DNA of 64,000 nucleotides from Haliclona indistincta (taxonomy: Eukaryota > Porifera > Demospongiae > Haplosclerida > Chalinidae): the NCBI GenBank assembly GCA_964017065.1, contig OZ024790.1, forward strand, positions 11,267,429 through 11,331,428, written 5' to 3'. The position numbers and the translations under genes are program-made. This document shows, piece by piece, positions 35,371 through 48,077 of the stretch. Every line of letters begins with the position of its first letter. Position 1 is the stretch's first letter. A model generated the notes under the pieces. It searched no databases, had not been told where the DNA came from, and saw nothing but the letters and a program-made list of their open reading frames with translations.

Positions 35371-36293
35371 CATTTTGTTCTTCTTCCTCTCCAATAAACT
35401 GCTGTCTTCTTACCTTGTGATATTATACCAGACACTGATCGTCTCAATTTCTTTCTCTCCGCTTTGTGTTCATAATGACTAGCTGATGACTCTTCTTCAT
35501 GTATTCTCTCATGATAAAAATGATAAAAAATAATCTTGTACATTAATGATTTAGATAGTGTCTTGAGAACTACTATTACACACTATACTCATTATGAGTT
35601 AATTGAGCATAATAATGCTCACTGTACAATGAGACAAATCCATGGTTGATTTTTTGCATGCCTGATAAAAATTTTTCACTCAACAATTCATGCAACCATT
35701 TTTAGGATAATAAAAGAATATCAAAAGCATTTGTAAAGTAAGACTCAAGTATCAAACAGTAGTGGTTCTCTTGGTACAGCACTGGAGAGGAAGACTCATT
35801 CTCTTCATGAGGATGGGGAAACTCCAGTAAAAAGGTATTATACTAAATGCTGATTGTCTCAATTTCTTTCTCTGTGACTAGAAGATGGTTTATTACTCCC
35901 ATTTTTAAGAAATAAGCTTGCACAGATGGGGAGTCTTAATAGCGTCGTTTATGCACTATTTCTACTGTAGGCAAGGTATGGTTCATTCTTGGTTTGTAAC
36001 TGCAGTATGAGTTAGTACAGCATACTCCATCCAGACTGATATCCGTAACCTTTTATGCTTGAAAAAAATTTTCACTACAATACAACAATATATATTAATA
36101 TTTAAACATGTACATGCCTATTAAACAATAATGTAACAGAACAGAATACAAAAAGAACTAAGCTATACAAAAGGAACTAAGCTATACAAAAAGAACTAAG
36201 CTATACATAAAGAAAATACACAAAGACAAATTAATATGAACTAACAAAAGCTCAGGTAATGGAATAGAAAATCACTGCATTATGCATTTGAGT
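35371..36293. other. Intergenic spacer with second BH 3'-end fragment
   Basis: Mirrors 17557-18461. A minus-strand BH tail fragment lies at about 35752-35834 and a recurring 65-bp element at about 35970-36032. A short tandem of GAACTAAGCTATACA-like units occurs near 36154-36208. Confidence 0.6.
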
Positions 36294-39200
36294 TCAAGTG
36301 TCAAACAGTAGTGGTTCTCTTGCTAACAGCACTGGAGAGGAAGACTCATTCTCTTCATGAGGATGGGGAAACTCCAGTACAAACTGATGCTGTCCTCTAC
36401 GTGAGCCATACACTATTGATGGTGGGGATCCTGGAGGAGGTCTGTCCTCTTCATCGTCCTCATAAGCTGCCACCTGAGGCACTTCTATATACTCTGGTCT
36501 ATCTCTAAACCCTAGCCTTCTCTTGAGCTTCTTGAGGTCAAAGTTCCACCAGAGATGCGTTGCCATGGTGACAAGACAGACAACAAAGGACAGACAAATA
36601 GAGACAATGGTTGCTATTTGATAATCTGCTAATCTAAGTGAAGCAGTAGCCAGACTAACAGTGCTCAGGAGAGATATGTTGAGAAGATAAAATACTTCAA
36701 GTAAGTTAAGATACGTTTTTGTATACACACCTTTCGTGAAAGACCAAAATGTTAAAATACCCAATGCACAAGAGATGATGATGTAAGCATTGACAACAGC
36801 CAATCCTCCTGAAGTGAAGGAGAATGCCACAGTGAGAGTTAGTCGTACCATCAGAGTCACTCCTGTCCAGAATCTATATTTGTCTTTGTAAGGTCCTCCA
36901 TAAGCATCTAACAGTGGCTTGAACTTAGCCACTGGATTCCATCTGTGCTGTGGGATACACTTGTGACTGTATCTCTCCAGCAGAGGAGCACACAACACTA
37001 AAACAGGATAAGCAAGTCCAACAATCAGGACACCACAGGAAACAACTACCAGAGTAAGGTGTTTACCACTGCCATACTCGATGTTCCCATCTACACTCCA
37101 CACTGTCAATATACTGTCGTTGCATGGCAGCTGAGTCATGGAAAGAACATTAGTGACTGTGAGTAGGATTTTAGTGTAGGACATGAGAAACAGTGTAGCT
37201 AGTGCTGGGACAGCATGAGATCCACACAACCTGCAGAGCCACACAGAGTAGCGGCAGCCCATGATAATACCTCCCATGAGCAGGAACAGGTAAGCAGGAA
37301 AGACAAACTGTAGCCAAGTGTTCCAGTAGCCATCCAGTCCGTCAAACAAGCACACTTCAATACCCAGGTCAAGGTTCAGCCATGAGATGAACTGGCTCAC
37401 CACTGGAATACTAGCATTTGGGAAGAAGAAACCTTCATTGAACTTCACCATATTAGCATAGAACAGTAGTCCATTGATAGTTCCAACAGAGACACTCAAG
37501 TTGAGGATCATTAACACAGCCACCAACACTATGCCAGCGATGGCAAACACTGGCAACAAGAAAAGATACCAGTTAGAGCAAGTACCACAGTGGTTGGATC
37601 CCAGCATGATACTAAGGTGAGACTGGCATTGTCCGCAGAGTATACCTGATCTATTGGCCACACACTGACGATCAGGTGCCATGATGTCAAATGAGACATT
37701 GGATCGATTGCAGTAGTCAAAAGGACAATTAGTAGTACCTGTTATACACTGAGTGTTGTTGATGTAGCCAAACCAACTGTTGTCTGATCTCATGAAGTTA
37801 AAAGGTGTAGCTGACAAATTGCATTGGACATTGCTAGTATCCAAAAATTGCTCACATTGACATTGTCCTTTAATCTCAGTGAAACCAATTGGACATTCTA
37901 GAATGTCCACTCCAATAGACACACCTAATCCTTGTACTACATTCTTCACTCTGATATCAACCAGTGCTGTTGTTGAGGATGTGTTCTGCAGGAGAATGTG
38001 GAGATGGAAACATTCAGTGGTTTCATTTTGTCCATAATATCGAACTTGCATTCCTTTTTGAGCAGTGACCTTCACAAAACCAGGACTTGTACCACCATAG
38101 TATCCTACTGTTGCTATTGATGTGTTGATCTCTTGTCCTGGATATGTTTGTATGTGATGGGTCCTATCAGAGCAGTCTGGTAAGTTGGTGGTGGTGTTAC
38201 AGAAGCAGACCATGATGGGGTCAGAGGACATGGAGGAGAGTCTGTCAGTGTTACTGAAATGAATGAGTTTCTTAAAAGGAGTGTCAAAGTACCATGAGGT
38301 TTCATTGGGATGTCCTACATGTGATGTATGTCCCAAGAAGTTGTCACAATAAAATACACCACAGTCCATCAGTATAGCACCATACATATCACTCCCTCCT
38401 TGCCCAGCTCTGTTTCCTGAGAAGCGGATCTCTGGACAAGAATCTAATCCTTGAAAAGTACAAAGTGAATCTGGCAGTTGTGAATTGAATAGTGGGTTCA
38501 TCACAAGAATTGCTCCGCCATGTTTTTCAGCAGTGTTGTTGTACAGCAACAACTCACCACTGACTGTAATGTAGGCATTGTTCATGAGTACAATACCAGC
38601 TCCCTGTGTGTTTCTGTTGTTCTGTATCACATTACGACCACTAAAATATAATCCTTTGATGCTCTTCAAAATAACAATTCCAGTCATGTTATTATCAGAT
38701 ATTGAACAGTTACTAATACTACTACAGCCATCATAATTTCTGTAATTTATCTTCCATGGACAATGTAAAAAATCATCATCATTTCTATGAATCATGATAA
38801 CCGACTGATTTCCTGAGTTGTTTGAGAATGTGCAATTATTGATAAAGTATGGTACGTTACTCACAAGTAAAATTGCTGTCCCACTTTGACTTCTCTCGAT
38901 AATACAGTTGTCCATTCTCAAACATTGAAAACGAGCAGAAAGATGTAAACCTTGAAAACGACCATCGACAAACACGCCACTTCGAATTTGCTTAGTAAGT
39001 CTCATTCTGGTGTTGCTAAAAATGACTCTAGTGCAACAGCCCTTGATACTCACTCCATTTCTTGACGGTGTTTCAGTGTGTGTGATAGTTGAGTTCAGTA
39101 TAGACAATGATGAGTCATGTGAGTTGAAGCTATAGAAACAAATCTCACTAGCTGCAAAACCTTCATTTTCCACCAAGTCTGTGTTCTGAATTGTGATTAC

Positions 39201-40173
39201 TACTCGAGTATTGTCAACAATACCTCCTGTACCTACTGAATGTCCTGTATCTAGATATAGAGCATGTCCATGAAAGAAAAGACAGTTGGTTATAGTAAGT
39301 GACACATTACCATTATCAATCATCACTGCACACAAACCAGCTCCAGAAAGATAATTATTATCAGATTTTGTGTTATTTGAGAGCACCAGATGACTCAATA
39401 GTACTCTTACTAAACCAAATGTAGATTTTGCTTGTAAGGATATATCTCCTCCTACAAAAATTTCACTAAATCCACCACTACTACATTTGATCATATTGGA
39501 GTGTGATAGCTCTATAGCGTGTAGCCTGTGTTGCTGTACTGAGTATCATAGACAATGCCTACTCCACCACCATGCGTCATGTTGAGTTTAAAGGGTACAA
39601 AGGGGTCAAAGTAAGAATCATAGTAGGAGCAGTTGGTGATTAGAACATTGATACAGTTATGGACTAATAGTCCATATCCTTTCATGTGTTGGATTGAATT
39701 CATGAGAAAAAAAAGATTCACGACAGTATCAAAGTACATCACACCTTTGTTACGTTTTCCACAGTTGACTACTGTAAGACCTTCAACAGTGATGTTATGA
39801 GAGGTATTAAAGTAGAACCCTCCTCCCATTTGGTGCAGTTGATAATGACAATAGACTGCATCACATGCACAGTCTCCTCAGCTCCTGCTACCGGCCACTG
39901 ACCTTGTCCCTTCAGAGTCAGGTTAGTGACATTACTGACATTTACAGGATCCTCTCTGTTAAAGCTGTGTTCTCCTTCCAAGAAGATGATGGTGGTGTCA
40001 GAGGTGAAGAAAGAGTCCTGCTGGGAGATATAGTAGGAGAGGTTGTGGCATATCTGGTGTGGAGGACATGACTGCTCAGCATCATCAGCTGTGACATAGT
40101 AGACATCAGTGGTTGTGAAAGCAGTGAGAGGTACAGCCAACAACAGCAGCAACACTAGTAGTGCAGCAGCCAT
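36294..40173 (-). pseudogene. BH-D: beta-helix multi-pass membrane protein, 5' part frameshifted
   Basis: The signal peptide and first strands read from 40173, with an in-frame 6-bp insertion near 39862-39870. One base is then lost near 39825 (ACCAAATGGGAGG against ACCAGAGGGGGAGG in BH-C). The second frame (39829-39512) shifts again near 39512, where GCTCTATAGCG has two extra bases. From 39494 the third frame is open for 1066 residues and includes the rest of the ectodomain, all eight helices and the tail. An internal start would lack a signal peptide. Promoter elements are intact. Confidence 0.85.
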
Positions 40174-40256
40174 CAGCTAGTTAGTAGTCCTGCACTATCA
40201 GAGTATGGAACGCAGGTTGTCAATTGGGTCACTGTGAACACTGAGAAAGGTTTCGC

Positions 40257-40263
40257 TTTTATA
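40257..40263 (-). promoter_or_regulatory. BH-D TATA box
   Basis: TATAAAA on the minus strand, 84 bp upstream of the BH-D ATG, in the position conserved in all four copies. Confidence 0.55.
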
Positions 40264-40365
40264 ATGCTGGATTGCTCTGTGATGCAAGTTAAGTTGTAGT
40301 TTGTTTAAATGCACCATCTGTTGTTGACTGTACAATATCAGTATAGACAAACACGCCACTTCGCC

Positions 40366-40412
40366 ATCCCCTGTGTGTGAAGAACTTACCATGTTCTTCA
40401 CACACAGGGGAT
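40366..40412. repeat. Perfect 20-bp-arm hairpin upstream of BH-D
   Basis: ATCCCCTGTGTGTGAAGAAC at 40366-40385 is exactly inverted at 40393-40412, with a 7-bp loop. Other BH copies have only the right arm (TTTTTCACACACAGGGGATG). The inserted left part also carries a short word found in BH-D coding DNA near 38968, so it looks like a templated local insertion. Confidence 0.85.
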
Positions 40413-40849
40413 GCTGTACATGTTAATGGATTTTGGTAGAACCATGCACTCTAATTGAGACCCACACAGAGTATCTAGTTAGATCTTGTAGCTATTATGC
40501 ATGGTGGATGCATTAGTGACTAATGCACAAACTTGCCCTGCTCTGTTTTTTTAGAAGCTAGATAAAATTCATGATACAAAGTGAATCGAATAATGTGTGT
40601 ATCACAAGAATTGCTCCGCCATGTTTCTCAGCAGTGTTGTTGTACAGCAGCAATTCGCCACTGACTGCTAGCTAGCAGTATTAGCTAGTTATAGGTGGAT
40701 TTATTAGCTAGCTAGCTGGACGCTTTAGCTAGCTGGATATATTAGCTAGCTAGCTATAGCTGGATTGCTCTCACAAATGATGTGATGCAAGTTTAAGTTG
40801 TAGCTAGTTTAAATGCACCATCTATTGTTGACTGTACAATAATCAGAAT

Positions 40850-43120
40850 ATTTTTTTTTGCACCAACTTGTTTAATTTACACAAGCGAATGAAGGAAAGA
40901 TAAGAGATGAATACAAGAAAGGAACCCTAGGACAACAAGAGTACATACTTTTGAAGAAAGGCATGGGCTTGGCAAGGGTGGGATAAATAACTGTATAATA
41001 CAAACAAAAATATAGACAAACTAATAAACAAAGGGCTTTGTTATAAAAAAAGAAACTATATCAATAAAGGTTTATCTTTTAACCAGTGATCTGATTTTCT
41101 AGCCAGGAAAATGATTTGGGAGGCAGAGATGGCAGTTCTAGCTGCACTGTCGAATAGTTTTCTTGCCGATGACTTGTCAAAAAAACTTGAAAAGGACTGG
41201 GCGAAGTCTTGGCAGCATTTGGGTATCCAGTGTCCAAGCGATCCGATTTCAATTGTTACCAATGAAGCTTGTTTCCCGAGAGAGTCCAGTTCACTCAGCA
41301 GCAATTGATAGAGGGGTTTCTGTCTCTTACGATTCTGTGCATTGCACAGATGTTCGTATGAATTAGAGGGTACAGTTAGTTCCACCAATATAACAGAATT
41401 ACCACTCATATATACCATATCAGGTCTCGCAGTTGTAATCGTCAAGTCATGAGGGACTGTTGACTGGGGGTTTTCATGAGCTCTAAGACCAGAGATGTCA
41501 GAATACAGATGGTCACCCTCTAACATGTGGGAACGTATGGCCTTGTCAAATCTCCAAAGGACACTGTCATGTCTCCACGTGTACCTAGCTTGATCCAGGG
41601 CCACCGGGCATCCATTTAGGATGTGGAACACAGTGGGAGTACTAGAACCACATAGGTGACATTTGGAATCCACTCTCAAATTCCATCTCTTTAAGTTAAG
41701 CGGAGTTGGTAGAGTATCAGACCCAGCTCTGAGAAGGAATGAGAGCTGTCCGGGCGGTAAACCACGCTGGATACGATCCCAAACGTGGTTGTCGGACTCC
41801 AATTGGCAGATGCTCTTAAATTTGTTTTGGACAGTAAGATTGTTAAGGTGATCATCCCAGTGATCTCTATCACTACCTCTCACAACAATCCCACAAGCCT
41901 GTTGCAGCGTCCTCCTTGTTATTGACGATATTGAATCTCTAGCCTCTAAGAAAAGAGAGCCTGCAGCCTCAGAGATTCCTAACCGTACCACAGTAGGTTC
42001 AGAAAGACAATATTTGGTTAATTCTTGAATCAGGGGATCTGCCGAAGAGTCAATTGAAGCAAGAAACGTAAGTTTAGCTTTGGTCTGCAATTGGGGGAGA
42101 TGAGGAACACCAATAACATCAGGATGGTGTAATACTGCCACACTTGTCGAGCGTGTAAGGCCAAGCCAATTCTTTAACATTTTCATTCCCAGACTCTGCA
42201 TTTTAGAGATATATGTAGCAGGGATGGGTTAACTGACAAGAAGGAACGAAAGGTCTGAGTGAGGTATCGTTTATAAATCCATAATTTATACTCTCCTCGT
42301 ATTTTATTATGGTTAAGATTCTGAAGCTTTTTCGAGAAATCTTCAAGGAGGAGTTTCCAGCATGGGTCTTGGATGCTTTAGGGGAGGATGCCACCACACA
42401 CCCCAGGAATTTTGTTGGCTGCTCCCTTATATTCTTGGTAACTCCGTCTCCAACGTCAAAGGTCGAATCGACCATCGAATGCCCGTTAAAGACCATCGAG
42501 ACACATTTATCTGCTCTGATTTGTAAACCCAAATCTTTGCACTTTCTGACAACTACAGCAAGAGTAATTTTGTGCTGTTCCTTATTAGGCGAAATTACTG
42601 TTAGGTCGTCAGCAAAACCCTTCACTCTGTGGGGTGAGGAGGGAAGAAGCTGTTGACAATCAGATGTTTCCTGTTGGTCATTTTCAGGGGAAGAAACCAC
42701 TTTCCTCTCCCGTTGATGGCTGCGGTCCACTTGATTGAAGACAAGTTCACTTCTTCCGTTAAATTCCCTTTTCTATACTTTAACACAGCCAACCCCATGG
42801 AATCAATTGAGAGGATTTTTGCCAAATACCAACCTGGACGTTCATCAGATCCCTCTTCATCCCAACGTGCATAAATGTATGTGTTTATACCAGGTAAGGA
42901 AGCCTCATTGCAAGACTGAGAGGGAAGCATAAGTTGGAACCCTGGCTCAACACTATTGATGGCCTCGACTATTGGATTGAAGGCGAGGAGGAATATTAAA
43001 GGAGAGAGAGTATCACCTTGAAATACACCTCTCTCAATACTAAAACGAGGTGTTTCCAATCCTTGGTGGCTATGTAAGCTGAAAGCTTGCCATAGAAGGC
43101 TGAAATATATTCCTGAAACT
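40850..43120 (-). mobile_element. 5'-truncated non-LTR retrotransposon with restriction-like endonuclease
   Basis: The insertion interrupts a BH upstream spacer: AATAATCAGAATA is followed by a T run (poly-A tail on the minus strand) at 40850, and the spacer resumes with CTATAAGTGCAG near 43121. Minus-strand frames give reverse transcriptase parts: RGVFQGDTLSPLIFLLAF (frame 43197-42622) and the catalytic GFADDLTVISP (42730-42203). Frame 42201-41056 holds a Cys-rich segment (CHLCGSSTPTVFHILNGC) and a restriction-like endonuclease (ARPDMVYM, then ILVELTVPS and KRQKPLYQ). Frames are broken and the 5' half is missing, so it is dead. The order RT, zinc knuckle, endonuclease fits R2/NeSL-type elements. 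Confidence 0.85.
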
Positions 43121-43854
43121 CCTATAAGTGCAGTACATATGGATTTTGGTTTATAGTAGAACCATTCTAGTCTGGACACACTAATTGAGACCCACACAGA
43201 GTGTCTTGTAGCTATGCTTTAGTGAGTAATGCACAAAACATGTTTTGGATCACATGCAGTGACCACAATAATATTGGTGTCCTTATTATTAGAGGTATCC
43301 ACACGGTGAGGTTAATCATTGCTGTGGAGGATCAGAACCTGTTTATCAAAACCTTATAACTTTGCAAGGACATGAAGTAATGTTGATGATTGACTAGTAT
43401 ACTTGTTGAGAAAGTGTGACATGCATTGAATGTGGGAGGGAGAAAGAATGTCATTTACTTAATAATGTCATTTTATGCACTATTTGTATTGTTGGCAAGG
43501 GATGGCTCATTTTTGGTTTGTAACTGCAGTATGAGTTAGTACAGCATATCCCTCCAGACAAGTTTTTTTGTTTAGTTCTTTCTTTATATACATCTCAGTG
43601 AAGTAGGTATAGCTTATTAATCTGATACATTATTGTTTTAAATTTAATAGTGGCCATTGCGTTTACACATGTGCCCTCTAGCCCCACCCCTTCAATATTC
43701 GATGCAGATCGAGTGCACTATAATAATTATTAATACATGAAACATACTTGCACATAATAGATCAAAATCAACTCATTATTATTATCATCATCACGTTATG
43801 CATAAACAAGTCAGTACTATTGGTAATAAACATAAGACAAAAAGTTAATAATGT
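43121..43854. other. Intergenic spacer, right part, before ROCO-3
   Basis: Continues the spacer interrupted by the retrotransposon. It is homologous to about 3800-4750, contains a recurring 65-bp element (about 43493-43555), and holds no gene. Confidence 0.65.
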
Positions 43855-46800
43855 TTAGTTGTTCTCAACCAAATCCTCTTCTCTGAAGATGCTGTACTTG
43901 TTCAGCTTACTCAATAGATCAGTAAATTCAGGTCTGTCAAAACTGTTCAGCCATTCCCCAATTGCATTACGAAACGAAGACGAAGCACTTTGTTGCTTGG
44001 TTGATATTTCCTCGATTGTTGCTTGATCAATGTTCAACATTGTAGCAGCTTCCTTCCACTTGCTCATGTTGTAAGTAGCAATATTCTCATAAAGCCACTG
44101 CTCACTCATCTGTCCACTCCACTGAGAAATCACTGCAAGCTGGTTACTCCTCACAAGAGAATATGGTTCAAAGTACAGCAACTCATCGATATGACATTGA
44201 GAAGCAGCGACATTTGCTTCAGAATAAGTTCTATCAACATGTTGCTGATCTGGTTTTTCTGCTATCTTTAAAGATTGAAGGATATTCTTGAAGCTATACA
44301 TCTTCACTTGTTGATCACAGAAGTAAGTAGGACGAGGTTGGCAGTTTTGTGGATGAAGCACAAGTTTGTCTAGTGACAATCTTGGAAATCTCTTCACGAC
44401 CTCCTTCACTATCTCAAGAACTGATGTTCTGTGCCTTACAAGATCCATTTTGTTTCTTTCATCACTTCGACACACCACCAGCAGTGACCGTCTTCCTTCA
44501 GTCAACTCTACAATCGTCTCTACTCCCAGATTAGCCCAATAGATTCCATTTTTCCATGTGCTGCAATTCTTTATGGTGACCTCTTCATTGGTCGTGCCAA
44601 CCATGGCACAAAGATCAAATGCGATGCGTAGCAGTAGCACTTGCATAAATCGAGAACCAATGAAGTCTTCAGGAGAATGGCATCGAAATACAAAACCTGA
44701 GTAGCAGTTCATTCTTTCATCCTCCAACCACATATTCTGTGGTACTTTGGTCTGAATGAGATCAGGAAAGAAAAAGTAACGATCGTCCATCTTGCATGTA
44801 GTCTTTGTGAGTGCCTGGAGTATCATTTGGTTGTCAATCTCGTGGCAAAACTCCATGAGAACAAGATAACGAACAATTAATCGTATATCGCACCCAGTAA
44901 TAGAGAATAATTTTCTTAATTCTTGATGAGTAACGACACCAGTGACAGTAACAGCCAGCTTCGAATCTAAATTAGCCTTTGCTCTCTTTTGATAACCATG
45001 AATTCCTTGAAGAATAATATCTTGGTCAAGGATGATCCAACTTTCACCTGGTGTGGTGTTGTCAGGCAAGTAGAGGATGTAGCCACAATTGCTCAAGTTC
45101 GTCAAGAGCTCTTCCATATTCTCTCTGAAGTCAGTTACAGGAGGATCAACATTGTCAATGCTGCGCTCTATGAAATATTGCTGACAAGCCAGTTTGACTG
45201 TGTGCTTCAAAAAAGCAGCAAATGCATGAGCACGATTGAGAATGTGCAACGAAGACTTAGCTTCTAAGCAATCGTCCCGAAGAATTTCATGAAGTTTCGT
45301 CATCGAGCTCGATGCAGGCATACGGCAGTCAATAGTGAGCCATCGTGTCAAACCAGAATTTTGACATATTTCTTGTAAACACGATTCCTTTGAAGACTTG
45401 TCACGCTGCTGTAGCAAATCACAATGGCTTCCCAGTACCACTATCTTTGGTTCCACATTAGACGAGCAAGTTGCTTGCTTGATGAAACCTTTCCAGTAGG
45501 AAATTTGATGCTTCAGCTCTTCAATCTCTTTTCGCAAGTCAACTACAATAAGAAATATTGGTAGAGAGTGACCAATTTTATCAAGCAGAGCCTCGTGACC
45601 AAAGTAATACTCTTCATGACCAGCAAAATCATAGATCGTCACCTTTCCATAAGCACTGCTTTCATAATTCACAGGAATGACACCAGATGTGTGCATCTCG
45701 ACTCCCTTGACAGGAACAAATCTTCCCTTGATCCAATGATCTTCCTCTTGCAGAGCTTTCACTAAAGTGCTCTTGCCAGCTTCTGAGGCTCCGACCACAA
45801 ACAGACGCACTGAAGGAAAGATAGCAGACCATGACCGAAGAAAACGGTATTTTCTTGTTTTCTCAAAGAATTCTACAGCTCCGTATTGTGCTGTAAAAAT
45901 TGATAGCTTCATCTTGACTGTTGGTGTAGCTCCTGCCTTGATCAGCTCCCAACAGATTGCTTCAGAAGATGCAAAAAGAAGAGGTGCCATACCAACCATA
46001 TTTTTAGCATCTGGATTGCACGTTTCGTGTGCACCTAGTGCTTTCACACACTCAATATGCTCTTTCAATGTTGCCAAATGAAGTGGAGTATGTTGCACAA
46101 AGCGCATTGCAACATTTGGGTCACACTTACCAGTGGACAGTAGCCAAGAAACTATTTCATCTTTGCCATGATATGCTGCCACATGGAGAGGGGCTACCTT
46201 ATTGAAAAGATTTGGTAGCGAATAACCTTTGGTGTCGACTATGTACTTGATGGTTGCAAGATTGGAGCCAGCAGCGAGATGAATGGCTGTTAGTCCATTT
46301 GAAGTTGTCTCAGTTGGTAATAGGTTGTAGTCATCGATAAGGAGTTGGCAGCAACTAGTGTGACCATGATAAGCTGCGAAATGAAGACTATTGCACCGAA
46401 AGAAGTGTGGAGAAATCACGCCAGGAGAGAACTTTCCAGAGTCTAAGAGGCATTTTAAGACTGAACGCTGTCCATTGATTGCAGCACTATGAAGGGGGCT
46501 CAGTAAATTTTCCTCTTTCATACTGGCAGACTCTGATTTGAAATCAGGTTGAGAGCAATAGAAATTAGCTACGTCTACATGACCAGCTTCAGCTGCACAG
46601 TGAAGTGGTGTCCAACTGTTACCCGGTCCTCCCTTGCTGTTTCCTGACACTCTATTTCGTTCCATGTATTCTGACAATAGCTTCACCATTCTGATGTTGC
46701 CTTGAGTTGCCGCGAAGTGGATAGGAAGAAAACCTTTTTCGTTTCTGGCAGTCAGAAAATTAGGAGTAAATTGAGTGACAAGGAGCTCTGCAATCGCTTC

Positions 46801-47493
46801 CTGGTTGTTTTGGCATGCGCAATGAAGGGCAGTGTTGCCCTTTGCTGACACAATCTTTGCTGGAGAGCATGGCACATTTTCCAATAGACAAGCCGTGATT
46901 TCTTGATGCCCACCAGCAACAGCAACATGGAGAGGGGTTATACCAGCCTTGTTTCGCTTCTTTACAATACTTGGTTCTCTTTTAGACAGTTCTTGGATAA
47001 TCATGACCTGATCCTGGGCTGCGGCTATGTGCATGAGTGAGTCTCCAGAGCTCGTATCAACAATATTGTTGGAAACCACTCCTAGGTCCAAAAGACATGT
47101 CAATCCCTCTAGCTTACCTCGATAAGCAGCAAGAAAAGCGGCATACGAAAATTGATTTCGTGTCAGTTTGCCGCCGGTGTTCTTCACCCTTTGCAAGACG
47201 TACTTGATTATTTCTCTCTGACCCTCCGCTGCGGATACTTGGATCAGTCTTTGCAGCTGCTCGTTTGAAACAGTGGTCGATTGAATAAGCATTTGTACCA
47301 CGGCTCCTTTGTCTCCTCTCCTACAGGCATTGCTAAGGTCGTCATTGTAGGACTCGTGAGCGGAATAGTGAGTGGATCGGTGAGGCCAGTCGAACGTATT
47401 TCGCACGTAAGAATAGCGATCTTTGCCTGTACCTTTTAGATTCAGATTGATGTCTAGGCCCATCTCTATTGCATGGTGTCCGAGGTTCTCCAT
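43855..47493 (-). CDS. ROCO-3: intact ankyrin-Roc-COR-Death protein
   Basis: Single-exon gene. The frame extends to 47574, but ATG 47493 (MENLGHHAIEMG) aligns with the ROCO-1 start, which has an upstream in-frame stop, giving 1212 residues. About twelve ankyrin repeats (roughly 40-540) include GITPLHVAVAGGHQE, GNTALHCACQNNQEA and WTPLHCAAEAGHVD. A Roc-type GTPase follows: P-loop GASEAGKST (about 566), DFAGHEEYY (about 619) and GSHCDLL (about 687). The COR region spans about 760-1000. A C-terminal Death domain (about 1124-1207) has the core WKEAATMLNIDQATIEEI. The closest architecture I know is DAPK1 without kinase and calmodulin segments. Probably a cytosolic signalling switch acting through Death-domain partners; that role is inferred. 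Confidence 0.88.
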   Translation of the reverse strand: MENLGHHAIEMGLDINLNLKGTGKDRYSYVRNTFDWPHRSTHYSAHESYNDDLSNACRRGDKGAVVQMLIQSTTVSNEQLQRLIQVSAAEGQREIIKYVLQRVKNTGGKLTRNQFSYAAFLAAYRGKLEGLTCLLDLGVVSNNIVDTSSGDSLMHIAAAQDQVMIIQELSKREPSIVKKRNKAGITPLHVAVAGGHQEITACLLENVPCSPAKIVSAKGNTALHCACQNNQEAIAELLVTQFTPNFLTARNEKGFLPIHFAATQGNIRMVKLLSEYMERNRVSGNSKGGPGNSWTPLHCAAEAGHVDVANFYCSQPDFKSESASMKEENLLSPLHSAAINGQRSVLKCLLDSGKFSPGVISPHFFRCNSLHFAAYHGHTSCCQLLIDDYNLLPTETTSNGLTAIHLAAGSNLATIKYIVDTKGYSLPNLFNKVAPLHVAAYHGKDEIVSWLLSTGKCDPNVAMRFVQHTPLHLATLKEHIECVKALGAHETCNPDAKNMVGMAPLLFASSEAICWELIKAGATPTVKMKLSIFTAQYGAVEFFEKTRKYRFLRSWSAIFPSVRLFVVGASEAGKSTLVKALQEEDHWIKGRFVPVKGVEMHTSGVIPVNYESSAYGKVTIYDFAGHEEYYFGHEALLDKIGHSLPIFLIVVDLRKEIEELKHQISYWKGFIKQATCSSNVEPKIVVLGSHCDLLQQRDKSSKESCLQEICQNSGLTRWLTIDCRMPASSSMTKLHEILRDDCLEAKSSLHILNRAHAFAAFLKHTVKLACQQYFIERSIDNVDPPVTDFRENMEELLTNLSNCGYILYLPDNTTPGESWIILDQDIILQGIHGYQKRAKANLDSKLAVTVTGVVTHQELRKLFSITGCDIRLIVRYLVLMEFCHEIDNQMILQALTKTTCKMDDRYFFFPDLIQTKVPQNMWLEDERMNCYSGFVFRCHSPEDFIGSRFMQVLLLRIAFDLCAMVGTTNEEVTIKNCSTWKNGIYWANLGVETIVELTEGRRSLLVVCRSDERNKMDLVRHRTSVLEIVKEVVKRFPRLSLDKLVLHPQNCQPRPTYFCDQQVKMYSFKNILQSLKIAEKPDQQHVDRTYSEANVAASQCHIDELLYFEPYSLVRSNQLAVISQWSGQMSEQWLYENIATYNMSKWKEAATMLNIDQATIEEISTKQQSASSSFRNAIGEWLNSFDRPEFTDLLSKLNKYSIFREEDLVENN

Positions 47494-47584
47494 AATTGCA
47501 CGCGATTTACACCAACAAGGCAGCTGCAGTATATTAGCCCTAATCCTCCCACGACCAAGGGGCGTATTGTTCATTGTTATTATA

Positions 47585-48077
47585 GGCGGCGTTTGGAATG
47601 TATGCGTACGTGCGCGTATTCAGCTGCATCGTTTTGGCTGTAGCTGTTTACACGTTGCCGGTTTGCCAGCGGAAGTTAATTAATTTTAATCAATGGAGCG
47701 AGCACGCTGGTACTCTAAGTCTAGCTGGTACTCGTACTCGCTTGTATGCACAAATCAAAGCGAAAGAAGAAACTTTTTGTTGATAGATGTTGTTTGAAGA
47801 CTCTTCCTAGCATTCTGTACAAGTATAAAGGCTGAGGTACGCTCATACAAAAAGTTTGAAATCGTTTTGGGGTGTTTACACGAGAAATCCGTGTAAATGC
47901 GTTCACACCTGATGACTCCGTTTTCAAGCTATCCACTTGGAATATCGGATACAGAGCAAGCCGAATCTCGCTGTATCCGCATCGAATTTCCTCGTATTCG
48001 TGTAGACGAACAGTACAGTGCATCCGATGGTCAACTGCGGCGTTTCTCGGTGAAAACGAATCCGTGTAAACGCCGCC
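47585..48077. mobile_element. 493-bp MITE with GGCGGCGTTT ends
   Basis: Starts GGCGGCGTTT and ends AAACGCCGCC, flanked by ATA on both sides (47582-47584 and 48078-48080). PIGW-1 and PIGW-2 3' flanks show the empty site (TTATTATAGCATT). The 3-bp duplication and the internal GTGTAAAC/TACACG-like words suggest a PIF/Harbinger MITE. No coding capacity. Confidence 0.75.

Noticed and set aside
47494..47574. Upstream in-frame start of ROCO-3 (27 extra residues)
   Set aside because: ROCO-1 has an in-frame stop just upstream of the homologous inner ATG, and the extra residues have no match.
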